Shown here: one piece after another, positions 33,781 to 42,597 of the stretch
How the letters are laid out: each line of letters begins with the position of its first letter
Position numbering within the stretch: the stretch's first letter is position 1
NCBI RefSeq assembly: GCF_039534165.1
Contig: NZ_BAAAUX010000018.1
Coordinates: 9,808 to 73,807, forward strand
Direction of reading: 5' to 3'
DNA from: Saccharopolyspora_D taberi
GTDB lineage: Bacteria > Actinomycetota > Actinomycetes > Mycobacteriales > Pseudonocardiaceae
DNA: 64,000 nucleotides
Program-made: the position numbers and the translations under genes
The notes under the pieces: model-generated
Seen by the model: only the letters and a program-made list of their open reading frames with translations
Told to the model about the DNA's origin: nothing
The model's database searches: none

Positions 33781-34773
33781 ATGTCGGTGCGGCAGTTCAT
33801 CAACGACCCCGACGACTTCGTCGCCGAAGCGCTGCGCGGGCTCCAGCTCGCACATCCCGCGCTCGTCCGATGCAATCCCGATCCCGCCTACGTGGTGCGC
33901 GCCGAGCCGACGCCGAAGGTCGCGCTGGTCTCCGGCGGCGGGTCCGGGCACGAGCCGCTGCACACCGGGTTCGTCGGCGCGGGCATGCTCGACGCGGCGG
34001 TGCCGGGCGCGGTGTTCGCCAGCCCCACGGCGTTCCAGATCCGGGCCGCGATCGGGGCCGCCGACCAGGGCCGCGGCGTGCTGCTGATCGTCAAGAACTA
34101 CACCGGCGACGTCCTGAACTTCACCATCGCCGCCGAACTCGCCCGCGAGGACGGGATCGAGGTCGAGATCGTCCTGGTCGACGACGACCTCGCCACCGAA
34201 AGCGACGACGGTCCGGGGCGGCGCGGCACCGCGGCGGTGGTCGCGGTGGAGAAGATCTGCGGCGCCGCCGCCGAGCAGGGCGCCAAGCTGAGCGAGCTCG
34301 CCGACCTGGGCCGCCGCGTCGTCGGCTCCGCCCGCACCCTCGCGCTCGCGCTCCAGTCGTGCACCCACCCCGGCCAGACCCGGCCGTCGTTCGACCTCGC
34401 CGCCGACGAGGTCGAGTTCGGCGTCGGCATCCACGGCGAGCACGGCGTCGGCCGCCGCCCGTTCGGCCCGGCGCGCGAACTGGTCACCGAGCTGACCACG
34501 CCGCTGGTCGCCGAACTCGGGCTGGTCCGGGGCGAGAAGGTGATCGCCCTGGTCAACGGCCTGGGCTCGACGCACGCCCTGGAACTGTCGGTGGCGCACC
34601 GCGAACTGGCCGAGCTGCTGGAGGGCCTCGGCATCGACCTGGCCCGCTCGCTGGTCGGCCCGTACGTCACGGCGCTGGACATGCGCGGCCTGTCGATCAC
34701 GCTGGTGCGCGCCGACGACGAACTGCTGGACCTGTGGGACGCCCCGGTCCGCACCCCCGCCCTCACCTGGTGA
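33781..34773 (+). CDS. dhaK: Dihydroxyacetone kinase subunit DhaK
   Basis: A 330-residue protein that binds dihydroxyacetone covalently through a His hemiaminal. Conserved GGGSGHEPLHTGFVGAGMLDAAV and NYTGDVLNF are present; the catalytic His lies in GVGIHGEHG, where the family usually has GIHGEPG, a small deviation. GAGGAG precedes the ATG by eight bases. It is followed by dhaL after 20 bases; no dhaM phosphotransferase gene is in the next 3 kb, so whether the kinase uses PEP via a distant DhaM or ATP is open. Confidence 0.95.
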   Translation: MSVRQFINDPDDFVAEALRGLQLAHPALVRCNPDPAYVVRAEPTPKVALVSGGGSGHEPLHTGFVGAGMLDAAVPGAVFASPTAFQIRAAIGAADQGRGVLLIVKNYTGDVLNFTIAAELAREDGIEVEIVLVDDDLATESDDGPGRRGTAAVVAVEKICGAAAEQGAKLSELADLGRRVVGSARTLALALQSCTHPGQTRPSFDLAADEVEFGVGIHGEHGVGRRPFGPARELVTELTTPLVAELGLVRGEKVIALVNGLGSTHALELSVAHRELAELLEGLGIDLARSLVGPYVTALDMRGLSITLVRADDELLDLWDAPVRTPALTW

Positions 34774-34793
34774 CCCACGAACGGAGCAGAGCA

Positions 34794-35437
34794 GTGCAGA
34801 CCTTCACCGCAGCAGGCACCAGGGCCTGGATCGACCGGTTCACCACGACCGTCGAGCAGCGCTTCGCCGAACTCACCGAACTCGACCGCCGCGCGGGCGA
34901 CGGCGACTACGGCACCAACCTCCGCTCGGCCCTGCGCCGCGCGACAGCCAACCTGGAAACCGGCCCGACCGACACCCCGGAAGCGGTGTTCACCGCGGTG
35001 TCCAACGGTTTCCTCAACACCGGCGGCACCAGCGGCCCGCTGTTCGGCATGTGGTTCCGCGAGTTCGCCAAGGCGGTGACCTCGGGAGCGGGGACCGAGG
35101 CCCTGAGCGAAGCGGCGACCAACGCCGCCGCCGTCGTCCAGCGCCTCGGCAAAGCCGAGGTCGGGCACAAGACGATGGTCGACGCGATGGTCCCCGCCGC
35201 CGCGGCGCTGAGCGACGNNNNNNNNNCGAGGCGCTCAGCGCCGCGGCCGACCGCGGCGCCGAGCTGCCCGCGGCCCTGCGCGACGCAGCCGCCGCAGCGC
35301 AGCGCGGCGCGGAGTCCACCGCGCAGCTGCTCGCGCGCCGCGGCCGCGCCAGCTACGTCGGCGAGCACGCCCGCGGCGTCATCGACCCCGGGGCCGTCAC
35401 CGTCGCCGTTTTCTTCGAGGCCGGCTCCGTGGCTTGA
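34794..35437 (+). CDS. dhaL: Dihydroxyacetone kinase subunit DhaL, interrupted by an assembly gap
   Basis: The ADP/ATP-binding subunit of dihydroxyacetone kinase, about 213 residues. Motifs before the gap include RAGDGDYGTNL, whose Asp residues bind Mg-nucleotide, and SNGFLNTGGTSGPLFGMWF. After the gap the C-terminus (AQLLARRGRASYVGEHARGV, then DPGAVTVAVFF) is in another frame relative to the nominal nine N. The true gap length must therefore be one more than a multiple of three (for example 10), and the gene is probably intact. GTG start at 34794 with GGAGCAGAG upstream. Confidence 0.93.
35218..35226. other. Assembly gap (9 N) inside dhaL
   Basis: Nine undetermined bases. The reading frame on the two sides differs by one base, so the gap size is not accurate. 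Confidence 0.98.
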
Positions 35438-35454
35438 GGCGTCACGCGGAGGCG

Positions 35455-35604
35455 ATGACTTCCGAGGATTTCGCGAAGTTTTGCGGCAATAACGACTGGA
35501 AGAAGTCGAGTGGCAGAACGAAGTTCCGAAGCGTCGCGCCCGCGGTTTGGCTGCTCGGTTCGGGTCTGCTGCTGGGCATCGCGGCCGGGCTGTTCCCGGC
35601 CTGA
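35455..35604 (+). CDS. Small putative membrane protein
   Basis: A 49-residue open reading frame from ATG 35455 with a hydrophilic N-terminus (MTSEDFAKFCGNNDWKKSS) and a C-terminal hydrophobic helix (VWLLGSGLLLGIAAGLF). Third codon positions are mostly G or C, consistent with coding. A GGAGG lies only two bases before the ATG, closer than ideal. It stands between dhaL and the DUF1326 gene. No family is recognised. Confidence 0.42.
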   Translation: MTSEDFAKFCGNNDWKKSSGRTKFRSVAPAVWLLGSGLLLGIAAGLFPA

Positions 35605-35670
35605 CTCCGCGGCCGGAGAACGGTATTTCGGCCGTGTCCGGCCCGCGCCGGGCGAGTGCACGGTGAAGTG

Positions 35671-36318
35671 GTGACGATTCCGAACTGGCACCTCGAAGGC
35701 GTGTGGTTCGACGCCTGCAAGTGCACGATTCCGTGCCCGTGCTCGTTCGCGCAGCCGCCGACCTTCGGGGACTGCGACGGCGTGCTGCTGTGGGAGATCC
35801 GCAGTGGCAACTACGGGCAGGTCCGGTTGGGCGGGCTCCGGGTGGCCATGCTCGGCTCCTTCGTCGGCAACGTGTGGGCCGAGCACAGCGACGCCCGGCT
35901 GGCGGTGTTCATCGACGAGCGGGCGGGCGAGTCGCAGCAGGGCGCGCTGCGGGCGATCTTCGGCGGGCAGGCCGGTGGCTGGCCCGCGCGGTTCGCCGAA
36001 CTCGTCGGCGGCCGGGTCGTGGCGGTCGAGATCTCGCCCGTCGAGTCGTCGGTCGCCGACGACCTCGCGACCTGGAGCGTGCGCATCCCCGGGAAGGCGG
36101 AGGCGACCGTCGAGGCGCTCACCGGACCGACGAGCACGCCGGGGGAGCCGGTGCGGGTGCACAACCTGCCCGGCGCCGAGGTCGGCCCGGGTCAGGGCGC
36201 GGCGGTCTGGGGCCGGGCCACGACCGACTTCGCCGACGCGCTGGGCTTCAGCTGGCAGCGGTCCGGCTTCTCCAGCAAGCTCATCCCCTTCGACTGGTAC
36301 GGGCCGGACGGCGCATGA
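35671..36318 (+). CDS. DUF1326 domain protein
   Basis: A protein of about 215 residues of the DUF1326 family, with a Cys-rich N-terminus (WFDACKCTIPCPCSFAQPPTFGDC) that may bind a metal, and the conserved FGGQAGGWPARFAEL and the closing SSKLIPFDWYGP. The start is uncertain: GTG codons at 35656, 35668 and 35671 are in frame, and GGTGAAG favours 35668 or 35671. The stop overlaps the following DUF2182 gene (ATGA). The DUF1326/DUF2182 pair recurs in bacteria and its function is unknown. Confidence 0.85.
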   Translation: MTIPNWHLEGVWFDACKCTIPCPCSFAQPPTFGDCDGVLLWEIRSGNYGQVRLGGLRVAMLGSFVGNVWAEHSDARLAVFIDERAGESQQGALRAIFGGQAGGWPARFAELVGGRVVAVEISPVESSVADDLATWSVRIPGKAEATVEALTGPTSTPGEPVRVHNLPGAEVGPGQGAAVWGRATTDFADALGFSWQRSGFSSKLIPFDWYGPDGA

Positions 36319-37001
36319 CCCGCGGAATCCCCGCGCCCCGCACCTGGACGAGGGCCGAACTCGGGCTCGCGGGGGTTCTGCTTGCCCTCGCCGCGGCGGC
36401 GTGGCTGGCCGCCGGCGGCCGGCTGATGCCGGAGATGGCGCCCGGGCTCGCGCTGTTCCTGCCGATCTGGCTGGTGATGATGGCCGCGATGATGCTGCCG
36501 GTCATCACCCCCTTCACCGTCGGCCTGAGCCGGATGACGCGCGCCGGGCCCACCGTGCTCGCCTCCCTGACCGCCGGGTACCTGCTGGTCTGGGGCCTCA
36601 CGGGCGTCCCGGCCTACCTGCTGCTGCGGACCCTGCCGATGGATCCGCGCGTCGGCGGGGTCGTTCTGTTGGTCGCGGGCGCGTACCAGTTCACGCCGTT
36701 GAAGCGGTGGTGCCTCGTGCGCTGCCGCTCGCCGCTGGCGCTGCTGGTCCGGTACGGCGAGACGGCCGCGCGCGGCCCCGCCGGGGCGCTGCGGGTCGGT
36801 GCGATCCACGGCGGGTACTGCCTGGGCTGCTGCTGGGCGCTGATGGCCGTCCTGGTCGCCGCCGGGGCGATGAGCCTGGCGTGGATGGCCGGGCTCGCCG
36901 CCGTGATCGCAGTCGAGAAGATCGCACCGCGCGGCGAAGTCCTCGCCTACGCCCTCGGCGGGGTGCTCGTCGTGGCCGGGGTCGTGCTGCTGGCGGTTTG
37001 A
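36315..37001 (+). CDS. DUF2182 integral membrane protein (predicted metal-binding)
   Basis: A 228-residue membrane protein with about six transmembrane helices. The family core is visible: LPIWLVMMAAMMLPVITPF, a Met-rich segment, GAYQFTPLKRWCLVRCRSP and GAIHGGYCLGCCWALMAVL, with conserved Cys and Met that suggest metal binding. It overlaps the DUF1326 gene and the two proteins probably act together. The stop codon lies within a 26-base tandem duplication. Confidence 0.87.
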   Translation: MTRGIPAPRTWTRAELGLAGVLLALAAAAWLAAGGRLMPEMAPGLALFLPIWLVMMAAMMLPVITPFTVGLSRMTRAGPTVLASLTAGYLLVWGLTGVPAYLLLRTLPMDPRVGGVVLLVAGAYQFTPLKRWCLVRCRSPLALLVRYGETAARGPAGALRVGAIHGGYCLGCCWALMAVLVAAGAMSLAWMAGLAAVIAVEKIAPRGEVLAYALGGVLVVAGVVLLAV

Positions 37002-37049
37002 GCCCCGCAACCGCGCCACCCGGTTGAGCCCCGCTGCCGCGCCACCCGG
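36998..37049. repeat. Tandem 26-bp direct repeat over a stop codon
   Basis: Units 36998-37023 and 37024-37049 match at 24 of 26 bases. The first copy contains the stop codon of the DUF2182 gene. The repeat fills the gap before the convergent SWIM gene and looks like a recent slippage duplication. Confidence 0.75.
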
Positions 37050-37102
37050 GTTCCAGGCATTTGCCGTGCGCCCGCCGGACATCCGGGAGTGCCGCGGCAT
37101 TC

Positions 37103-37819
37103 TCAGCCGCCCTGCGGAGCATCGGCCAGCGCCCAAGCCCGGGCGGCCGCCCGCCGAGCGACCGATTCCCACTCCCCGGGCCGAAAACCGGGTGCGGGCC
37201 CCAGCAACCGCAGCGCCTCGACCTCCCCATCGGGCTCCACGGGGTGGACGGTGATCGCGGCAAGATCACCCCGCGCGCTGAACCAGTCGCCCGGCTCTCC
37301 CAAGCGAGCCGCCCGCAGACCGGACAACAACGGCTCCCGCTCCCGCCCCCGGAACTTCGTCAGCAGAAACGGATCGTCGTCCAAAGCCGTCGCGAGCACG
37401 TAGTGCACCGCGGCCGCGTGAGCGCACGGGTCGGCCTTCGTCGTGCATCCGCACTCCGAGCTGAGCTCGCCCTTCCGCGGGAACAAGGACAGCTCCACCT
37501 CGCGCAAGGTGTCGTCGACGTCCTCCGGCAGCGTTCCGTCCAGCAACGCGACCGCGTGCCGGATCTTCCCGGCCAGCGCCGAAGTCGCGGTCCGCCACTC
37601 GGCATCGGTGAACGCGGGCACCCGCAGCCGCACCTCGTGCACCCGGTCGCGCTGGCGCACCCGCGCCGACACCTCGCCCGGCGCGACCACCAGGTCCTCC
37701 ACCGCGCCGGTGCGGGCCAGCGAACGTCCTCGCGGCAGCCGGGGATTCGGGTAGGTCGCGCCCAGCGACTCCAGCGCCCGCCGCCACCGCCTGCCCCACC
37801 AGGTCTCGCCGAACTCCAT
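37103..37819 (-). CDS. SWIM zinc-finger protein
   Basis: A 238-residue protein with a SWIM-type zinc motif CGCTTKADPCAH (CxC...CxH) near residues 120-131, preceded by the typical N-terminus GETWWGRRWRRALESLG and YPNPRLPRGRSLAR. Proteins of this type are encoded next to Snf2 helicases in actinobacteria, as here: the ATG at 37819 shares one base with the helicase stop. They probably act together on nucleic acid, but the process is unknown. Confidence 0.9.
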   Translation of the reverse strand: MEFGETWWGRRWRRALESLGATYPNPRLPRGRSLARTGAVEDLVVAPGEVSARVRQRDRVHEVRLRVPAFTDAEWRTATSALAGKIRHAVALLDGTLPEDVDDTLREVELSLFPRKGELSSECGCTTKADPCAHAAAVHYVLATALDDDPFLLTKFRGREREPLLSGLRAARLGEPGDWFSARGDLAAITVHPVEPDGEVEALRLLGPAPGFRPGEWESVARRAAARAWALADAPQGG

Positions 37820-40509
37820 CACGCCTCCTCGTCGGCCAGCTCGACGAGCGCGCGCAGCGCGTCGTCGTCCAGCTCGGTCAGCCACGACTCACCGCTGCCG
37901 ACCACCGCGTCGGCCAGCTCCCGCTTGCGCTCCAGCAGATCGGTGATCCGCTCCTCCAGCGTGCCGTGGGTGACCAGCTTGTGGACCAGCACCGCCCGGG
38001 TCTGCCCGATGCGGTGCGCGCGGTCGGTCGCCTGGTCCTCCACGGCCGGGTTCCACCACCGGTCGTAGTGCAGGACGTGGGTCGCGCGGGTCAGGTTCAG
38101 CCCGGTCCCGCCCGCCTTCAGGCTCACGACCAGCAGCGGCGCGGCCCGGTCGGAGGTCTGGAACTCGTCGACCAGGCGCCTGCGCCCGGCCGCGTCGACC
38201 CCGCCGTGCAGGAACGGCACCCGCCCGAGCCCCAGCTCCTCGGCGAGGTGCCGGGCCAGCAGCTCGCCCATCACCCGGTACTGCGTGAACACCAGGGCCC
38301 GGTCCCCGGCGGCCACCACCTCGGCCAGCATCTCCGTGGCACGCGCCAGCTTCCCGGACCGCTCCGGCAGCGGCCCGGGCTCGCGCAGGAACTGCGCCGG
38401 GTGGTTGCAGATCTGCTTGAGCTCGGTCAGCAGCTTGAGGACGCGGCCCCGCCTGGCGATCCCGTCGCCCAGGCCGGAGTCCAGCGCGCGCTCGACGGTC
38501 CGGCGGTAGAGCCGGGCCTGCTCACCGGTCAGCGCGCACGACACGACCGACTCCACCTTCTCCGGCAGATCGGTCGCGACCTCGTCCTTGAGGCGCCGCA
38601 GCAGGAACGGCGCGACCACCGCGCGCAGCCGAGCGGTCGCCTCGGGATCGCGCCAGCGCTCGATCGGGATCGCGAAGCGCTCCTTGAACCGCGCGAACGG
38701 GCCGAGCAGCGCGGGATTGGCGAAGTTCATGATCGACCACAGCTCCGACAGCCGGTTCTCCACCGGCGTGCCGGTCAGCGCGACCCGCGCCCGCGCGCGC
38801 AGCCGCGCGGCCGAACGCGCGGTCAGCCCGGCCTGGTTCTTGATCTGCTGGGCCTCGTCCAGGACCACCACGTCCCACTCGGTACCGGCCAGCCGGTCGG
38901 CGTCGAGCCGGAGCAGCGCGTAGCTGGTGACCACCACCGACCCCGGCTCGAAGACCGGCCTGCGGCCCGGGCCGTGGTAGCCGTGCACCGGCAGGTCCGG
39001 GGCGAACCGGGCCAGCTCCCGCTGCCAGTTGCCGACCACCGAGGTCGGGCAGACCACCAGGTGCGGCCGGTCGCCACCGCGCCCGGCCAGCAGCGCGATG
39101 GTCTGCAACGTCTTGCCCAACCCCATGTCGTCGGCGAGCACCGCGCCGAGCCCGAGGTCGGCCATCAGCTGCAACCACGCGACCCCGCGCTCCTGGTAGT
39201 GCCGCAGGGTGGCGTCGATCCCGTCCAGCCGCGGCTGCGCCGAGCCCGGGGCGAGCCGGTCGACCAGCTCGCGCAGCCGCCCCTCGGCCGACACCTCGAC
39301 CTCGCCGAGCTCGCCCGTGCTGCGATGGCCTTCGAGGACCACCGCGAGCGCTTCGGGACCGGTGAGCTCCCCGGTCCGCCCGAGCAGGTCCCGGACCCGG
39401 CGCAGCTCGCGGGCGTCCGCCCGGATCCACTCGCCGCGCCAGCGCGCGAGCGGCCTGCCCAGGGCGATGATCTCGTCCAGCTCCCCGGGTTCCAGCGCCG
39501 AGTCGCCCAGCGCGGCCTCCCAGCGGAAGGTGTCGCCGTCCGCGCGCAGCCGTGCCCGCACCCGCCGGACACCGACGTCGGGAACCTCGACCGCGATGCC
39601 CGCCCGCCTCAGCGCGGGCACGCCGTCGGCGAGCAGCGCGGCGGCCTGGTCGGTGTCGAGGTCCATCCCGGTCGGGGACCGCTGTGACAGCGCCGCGTCG
39701 ACCGGCGGGAACACCTCGGCGGCGTGCGCGAGGCCCCGGACCAGCGAGTCCTGCGGGTCCGCGAGCGCACCGCCGGGCAGTTGCAGGGTGGCCGACCCCG
39801 CCGCCCACGCCCGCTCGGCCGGTACCGACACCTCCGGTGCGTCGGCGACCTGGAGGTGGAAGGTCAGCGGCCATGCCTGCCCGTCGCGGTCCGGGACTCC
39901 GAGCCGCAAGCAGAGCCTGCCGCCCATCGGCGTCCCGCTGTCGAGCAGCGGGCTCGCCCATTCCGCCAGGGCATCGGGATCGAGTTCGGATTCCGGCCCG
40001 TCGCCGCCCCGCGCGCACAGATCCGCCACCGAATCCGCGAAAGCCGCGAGCAGATCCGGAGCGCTCCAAATCCCGCCGTCGCGGCGTAGCGCATGACCCG
40101 CGGGCGGAAACGACTCGGCCAGTGCGTTCCAGCGCCCGTCGCGCGAGCGCGCCAGCCGCCAGCGGAGCCGGCTGCCGTCGTGAACGGGCACGAGCATTCC
40201 CGCGCACACCTGCTCCAACGCGAGTTTCGCGGCGACGCTCCAGGCAAGCACGGAATCGCCGGGACGCTGCCATCCCGGCCACCGGTCAGGGGAGGGGAAA
40301 GCGGCCAGCACGCCCAGCGCTTCGCCGAGCGGGACCGCTGTTGCGGGGACATCGGCGTCGGCAACACCGTCTCCGGAAGGCAGCGCGGTGGCCAGGGTCG
40401 TGGCCGCGCCGGGCGGGAGGCCGAGGCCGGCGGGATCGGCCCGGCCCCAGAACGCGACGGCACCGGACTCGGGCACGAAAGTCGCCTGCAACGACTCGGG
40501 CAAGGACAT
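37819..40509 (-). CDS. SNF2-family DEAD/DEAH helicase
   Basis: An 896-residue Swi2/Snf2 ATPase. The N-terminal 400 residues are the bacterial SNF2-associated region, followed by motor motifs: motif I DDMGLGKTLQTIALL, motif II DEAQQIKNQ, motif III LTGTPVENRLSELWS, and RAHRIGQTRAV as motif VI. Start ATG 40509 was chosen over upstream codons because a GGGGGAT lies at proper spacing and family members begin similarly. It forms a two-gene operon with the SWIM protein. Bacterial pairs of this type are of unknown role; remodelling of DNA-protein complexes is inferred. Confidence 0.92.
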   Translation of the reverse strand: MSLPESLQATFVPESGAVAFWGRADPAGLGLPPGAATTLATALPSGDGVADADVPATAVPLGEALGVLAAFPSPDRWPGWQRPGDSVLAWSVAAKLALEQVCAGMLVPVHDGSRLRWRLARSRDGRWNALAESFPPAGHALRRDGGIWSAPDLLAAFADSVADLCARGGDGPESELDPDALAEWASPLLDSGTPMGGRLCLRLGVPDRDGQAWPLTFHLQVADAPEVSVPAERAWAAGSATLQLPGGALADPQDSLVRGLAHAAEVFPPVDAALSQRSPTGMDLDTDQAAALLADGVPALRRAGIAVEVPDVGVRRVRARLRADGDTFRWEAALGDSALEPGELDEIIALGRPLARWRGEWIRADARELRRVRDLLGRTGELTGPEALAVVLEGHRSTGELGEVEVSAEGRLRELVDRLAPGSAQPRLDGIDATLRHYQERGVAWLQLMADLGLGAVLADDMGLGKTLQTIALLAGRGGDRPHLVVCPTSVVGNWQRELARFAPDLPVHGYHGPGRRPVFEPGSVVVTSYALLRLDADRLAGTEWDVVVLDEAQQIKNQAGLTARSAARLRARARVALTGTPVENRLSELWSIMNFANPALLGPFARFKERFAIPIERWRDPEATARLRAVVAPFLLRRLKDEVATDLPEKVESVVSCALTGEQARLYRRTVERALDSGLGDGIARRGRVLKLLTELKQICNHPAQFLREPGPLPERSGKLARATEMLAEVVAAGDRALVFTQYRVMGELLARHLAEELGLGRVPFLHGGVDAAGRRRLVDEFQTSDRAAPLLVVSLKAGGTGLNLTRATHVLHYDRWWNPAVEDQATDRAHRIGQTRAVLVHKLVTHGTLEERITDLLERKRELADAVVGSGESWLTELDDDALRALVELADEEA

Positions 40510-40652
40510 GCGGATCCCCCGGAGCGAATGGAAAGGGCTCGGTGCGAACGCCGACAGTACGCAGAAAAATTCCCGGCCGCACATGGCGACCGGGAATTCC
40601 GGAAATTTGACAACTGCCCGCTTTCAATGTCCTCCGGGGAATCGGGGCGAAT

Positions 40653-41060
40653 TCAGTACACCGGTCCGGTGTACTTCTCGCCCGGCCCCTTGCCCGGCGC
40701 GTCCGGCACCGCGGAGTACTCCCGGAAGGCGCGCTGCAGCGACTGCAACCCGTCGCGCAGCGGGCCCGCGTGCGGTCCGAGGTACTCCACCGACGCCGTG
40801 ACCAGGCCGGCCAGCGCGGTGATCAGTCGCCGCGCCTCGTCCAGGTCGCGCGCGGGCGAGGTCTCGGGGTCCTCCGCGCTCAGGCCCAGCCGCTCGGCCG
40901 CGGCCGACATCAGCATGACGGCCGACCGGCTGATGACCTCGACGCTGGGAACATCACCGAGATCGCGGACGTTGTGCTGGAAGTCCGCGTCGTCCGAAGT
41001 CTCACCACCGTGAGTCGCACCGCCGTGCGCGGGGGGCGGGGTTGGCTGCCGTTCAGTCAC
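40653..41060 (-). CDS. DUF1844 domain protein
   Basis: A 135-residue protein of the DUF1844 family, recognised by DVPSVEVISRSAVMLMSAAAERLGL, then DLDEARRLITALAGLVTAS and LRDGLQSLQRAFREYS. It is divergently placed next to infC, a conserved arrangement in actinobacteria. GTG at 41060 is the start that gives the family length. Function unknown. Confidence 0.88.
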   Translation of the reverse strand: MTERQPTPPPAHGGATHGGETSDDADFQHNVRDLGDVPSVEVISRSAVMLMSAAAERLGLSAEDPETSPARDLDEARRLITALAGLVTASVEYLGPHAGPLRDGLQSLQRAFREYSAVPDAPGKGPGEKYTGPVY

Positions 41061-41278
41061 GCCTGGTACCCTGGCACGAGCGACCAGCTCCCGAGCACTC
41101 GGGGGCGGCAAAGTGGAGCCCCGCTCCCACCTGAGTGACCGCTTCGAAGGTCTCCAGGTCAAGGTCCCGCCGATGGCGTGCGTCCACGGCGGAACGAACG
41201 GTATTGGCGTACCGGTTCGAGGGGCGAGCTTCACGCGCCGCGGTGCAGCAGCGAAAGCCATCGAACCGAGGAGGCCCC
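41061..41278 (+). promoter_or_regulatory. infC leader region
   Basis: This 218-base gap between divergent DUF1844 and infC holds a hairpin at 41090-41103 (CCCGAG/CTCGGG, effective loop four bases). A GAGGAGG at 41268-41274 is the infC ribosome binding site. No clear promoter hexamers were identified. Leader-based control of the IF3-L35-L20 operon is common in bacteria, but no known leader fold was recognised. Confidence 0.4.
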
Positions 41279-41821
41279 ATCAGCTCCGAGACGCGCATCA
41301 ACGACCGCATCCGCGTGCCGGAGGTCCGCTTGGTCGGACCCAACGGCGAACAGGTCGGGATCGTCCGCATCGAGGACGCGCTCCGTCTCGCGCAGGAAGC
41401 GGACCTGGACCTTGTCGAGGTCGCCCCGCAGGCGCGCCCGCCGGTCTGCAAGCTCATGGACTACGGCAAGTTCAAGTACGAGAGTGCGCAGAAGGCCCGC
41501 GAATCGCGCCGCAACCAGCAGCAGACCGTCATCAAGGAGCAGAAGCTCCGGCCGAAGATCGACCCGCACGACTACGAGACGAAGAAGGGCCACGTGTCCC
41601 GCTTCCTCGGCCAGGGTCACAAGGTCAAGGTGACGATCATGTTCCGCGGTCGTGAGCAGTCGCGTCCGGAGCTGGGATTCCGCCTGCTGCAACGGCTGGC
41701 CGACGACGTTTCCGACCTGGGCTTCATCGAGGCCAACCCGAAGCAGGACGGCCGGAACATGATCATGGTCCTCGCGCCGCACAAGACGAACAAGACCAAG
41801 CCCAAGGCGAACGCGTCGTGA
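41279..41821 (+). CDS. infC: Translation initiation factor IF-3
   Basis: A 180-residue IF3 with N-domain (ETRINDRIRVPEVRLVGPNG), linker and C-domain ending in VLAPHK. No ATG, GTG or TTG fits the expected N-terminus: the first conserved codon after GAGGAGG (41268-41274) is ATC at 41279, giving I/M-SSETRINDR. A rare AUA/AUU/AUC-class start is known for infC and lets IF3 repress its own translation. It leads the infC-rpmI-rplT operon. Confidence 0.95.
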   Translation: MSSETRINDRIRVPEVRLVGPNGEQVGIVRIEDALRLAQEADLDLVEVAPQARPPVCKLMDYGKFKYESAQKARESRRNQQQTVIKEQKLRPKIDPHDYETKKGHVSRFLGQGHKVKVTIMFRGREQSRPELGFRLLQRLADDVSDLGFIEANPKQDGRNMIMVLAPHKTNKTKPKANAS

Positions 41822-41938
41822 TCCGGGGCGGGCCCGCCCCGCCCCGCACCGCGACGGAACGCGCATCGAAACCGGGCAGGGTTCGCGAGATCCTGCCCGG
41901 TCTCCATGCGAACCCCCGAAGAAACTGAGGACGAGAAG

Positions 41939-42133
41939 ATGCCGAAGAACAAGACCCACAGCGGCACGGCCAAGCGGTTCAAGGTGACCGGCAGCGGCAA
42001 GCTGCGGCGGGAGCAGGCCGGTCGTCGGCACATCCTGGAGAAGAAGTCCAGCCGCGTCACCCGTCGCCTCGAGGGCACCGAAGCGGTGGCCAAGGCCGAC
42101 GTCAAGCGCATCAACAAGCTGCTGGGTCGCTGA
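41939..42133 (+). CDS. rpmI: 50S ribosomal protein L35
   Basis: A 64-residue basic ribosomal protein (MPKNKTHSGTAKRFKVTGSG, ending in KRINKLLGR). The ATG at 41939 is the family's universal start; GAGGA lies about eight bases upstream. Second gene of the infC operon. Confidence 0.98.
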   Translation: MPKNKTHSGTAKRFKVTGSGKLRREQAGRRHILEKKSSRVTRRLEGTEAVAKADVKRINKLLGR

Positions 42134-42228
42134 GCTTCCAGCTCGCGGCGGGTTCGCCCCGCCGGTGAAACCCAGTCCCACGCCCGGGCGGTCGCCCCGC
42201 CCCCGATGAGATCAACAGGACGGACCCC

Positions 42229-42597
42229 GTGGCACGCGTCAAGCGGGCAGTGAACGCCCAGAAGAAGCGCCGGACGATTCTCGACTCGGCGAAGGGCTAC
42301 CGTGGTCAGCGCTCGCGGCTGTACCGCAAGGCCAAGGAGCAGATGCTCCACTCGATGACCTACTCCTACCGCGACCGGCGGGCCCGCAAGGGTGACTTCC
42401 GGAAGCTGTGGATCACCCGCATCAACGCCGCGACCCGGCAGAACGGCCTCACCTACGCCCGCTTCGTGCAGGGCCTGAAGGCCGCCGAGGTCGAGGTCGA
42501 CCGCAAGATCCTGGCCGAGCTCGCGGTCAACGACCCGCAGGCGTTCGCCGCGCTGGTCGAGGTCGCCAAGCAGCACCTGCCGGAAGGTGCGGCCTGA
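42229..42597 (+). CDS. rplT: 50S ribosomal protein L20
   Basis: A 122-residue 23S rRNA-binding protein needed for early 50S assembly (ARVKRAVNAQKKRRTILDSA, then LWITRINAATRQNGLTYARF). GTG start at 42229 with CAGGACGG upstream. Its 3' end overlaps the presumed start of the methyltransferase gene that follows. Confidence 0.98.
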   Translation: MARVKRAVNAQKKRRTILDSAKGYRGQRSRLYRKAKEQMLHSMTYSYRDRRARKGDFRKLWITRINAATRQNGLTYARFVQGLKAAEVEVDRKILAELAVNDPQAFAALVEVAKQHLPEGAA

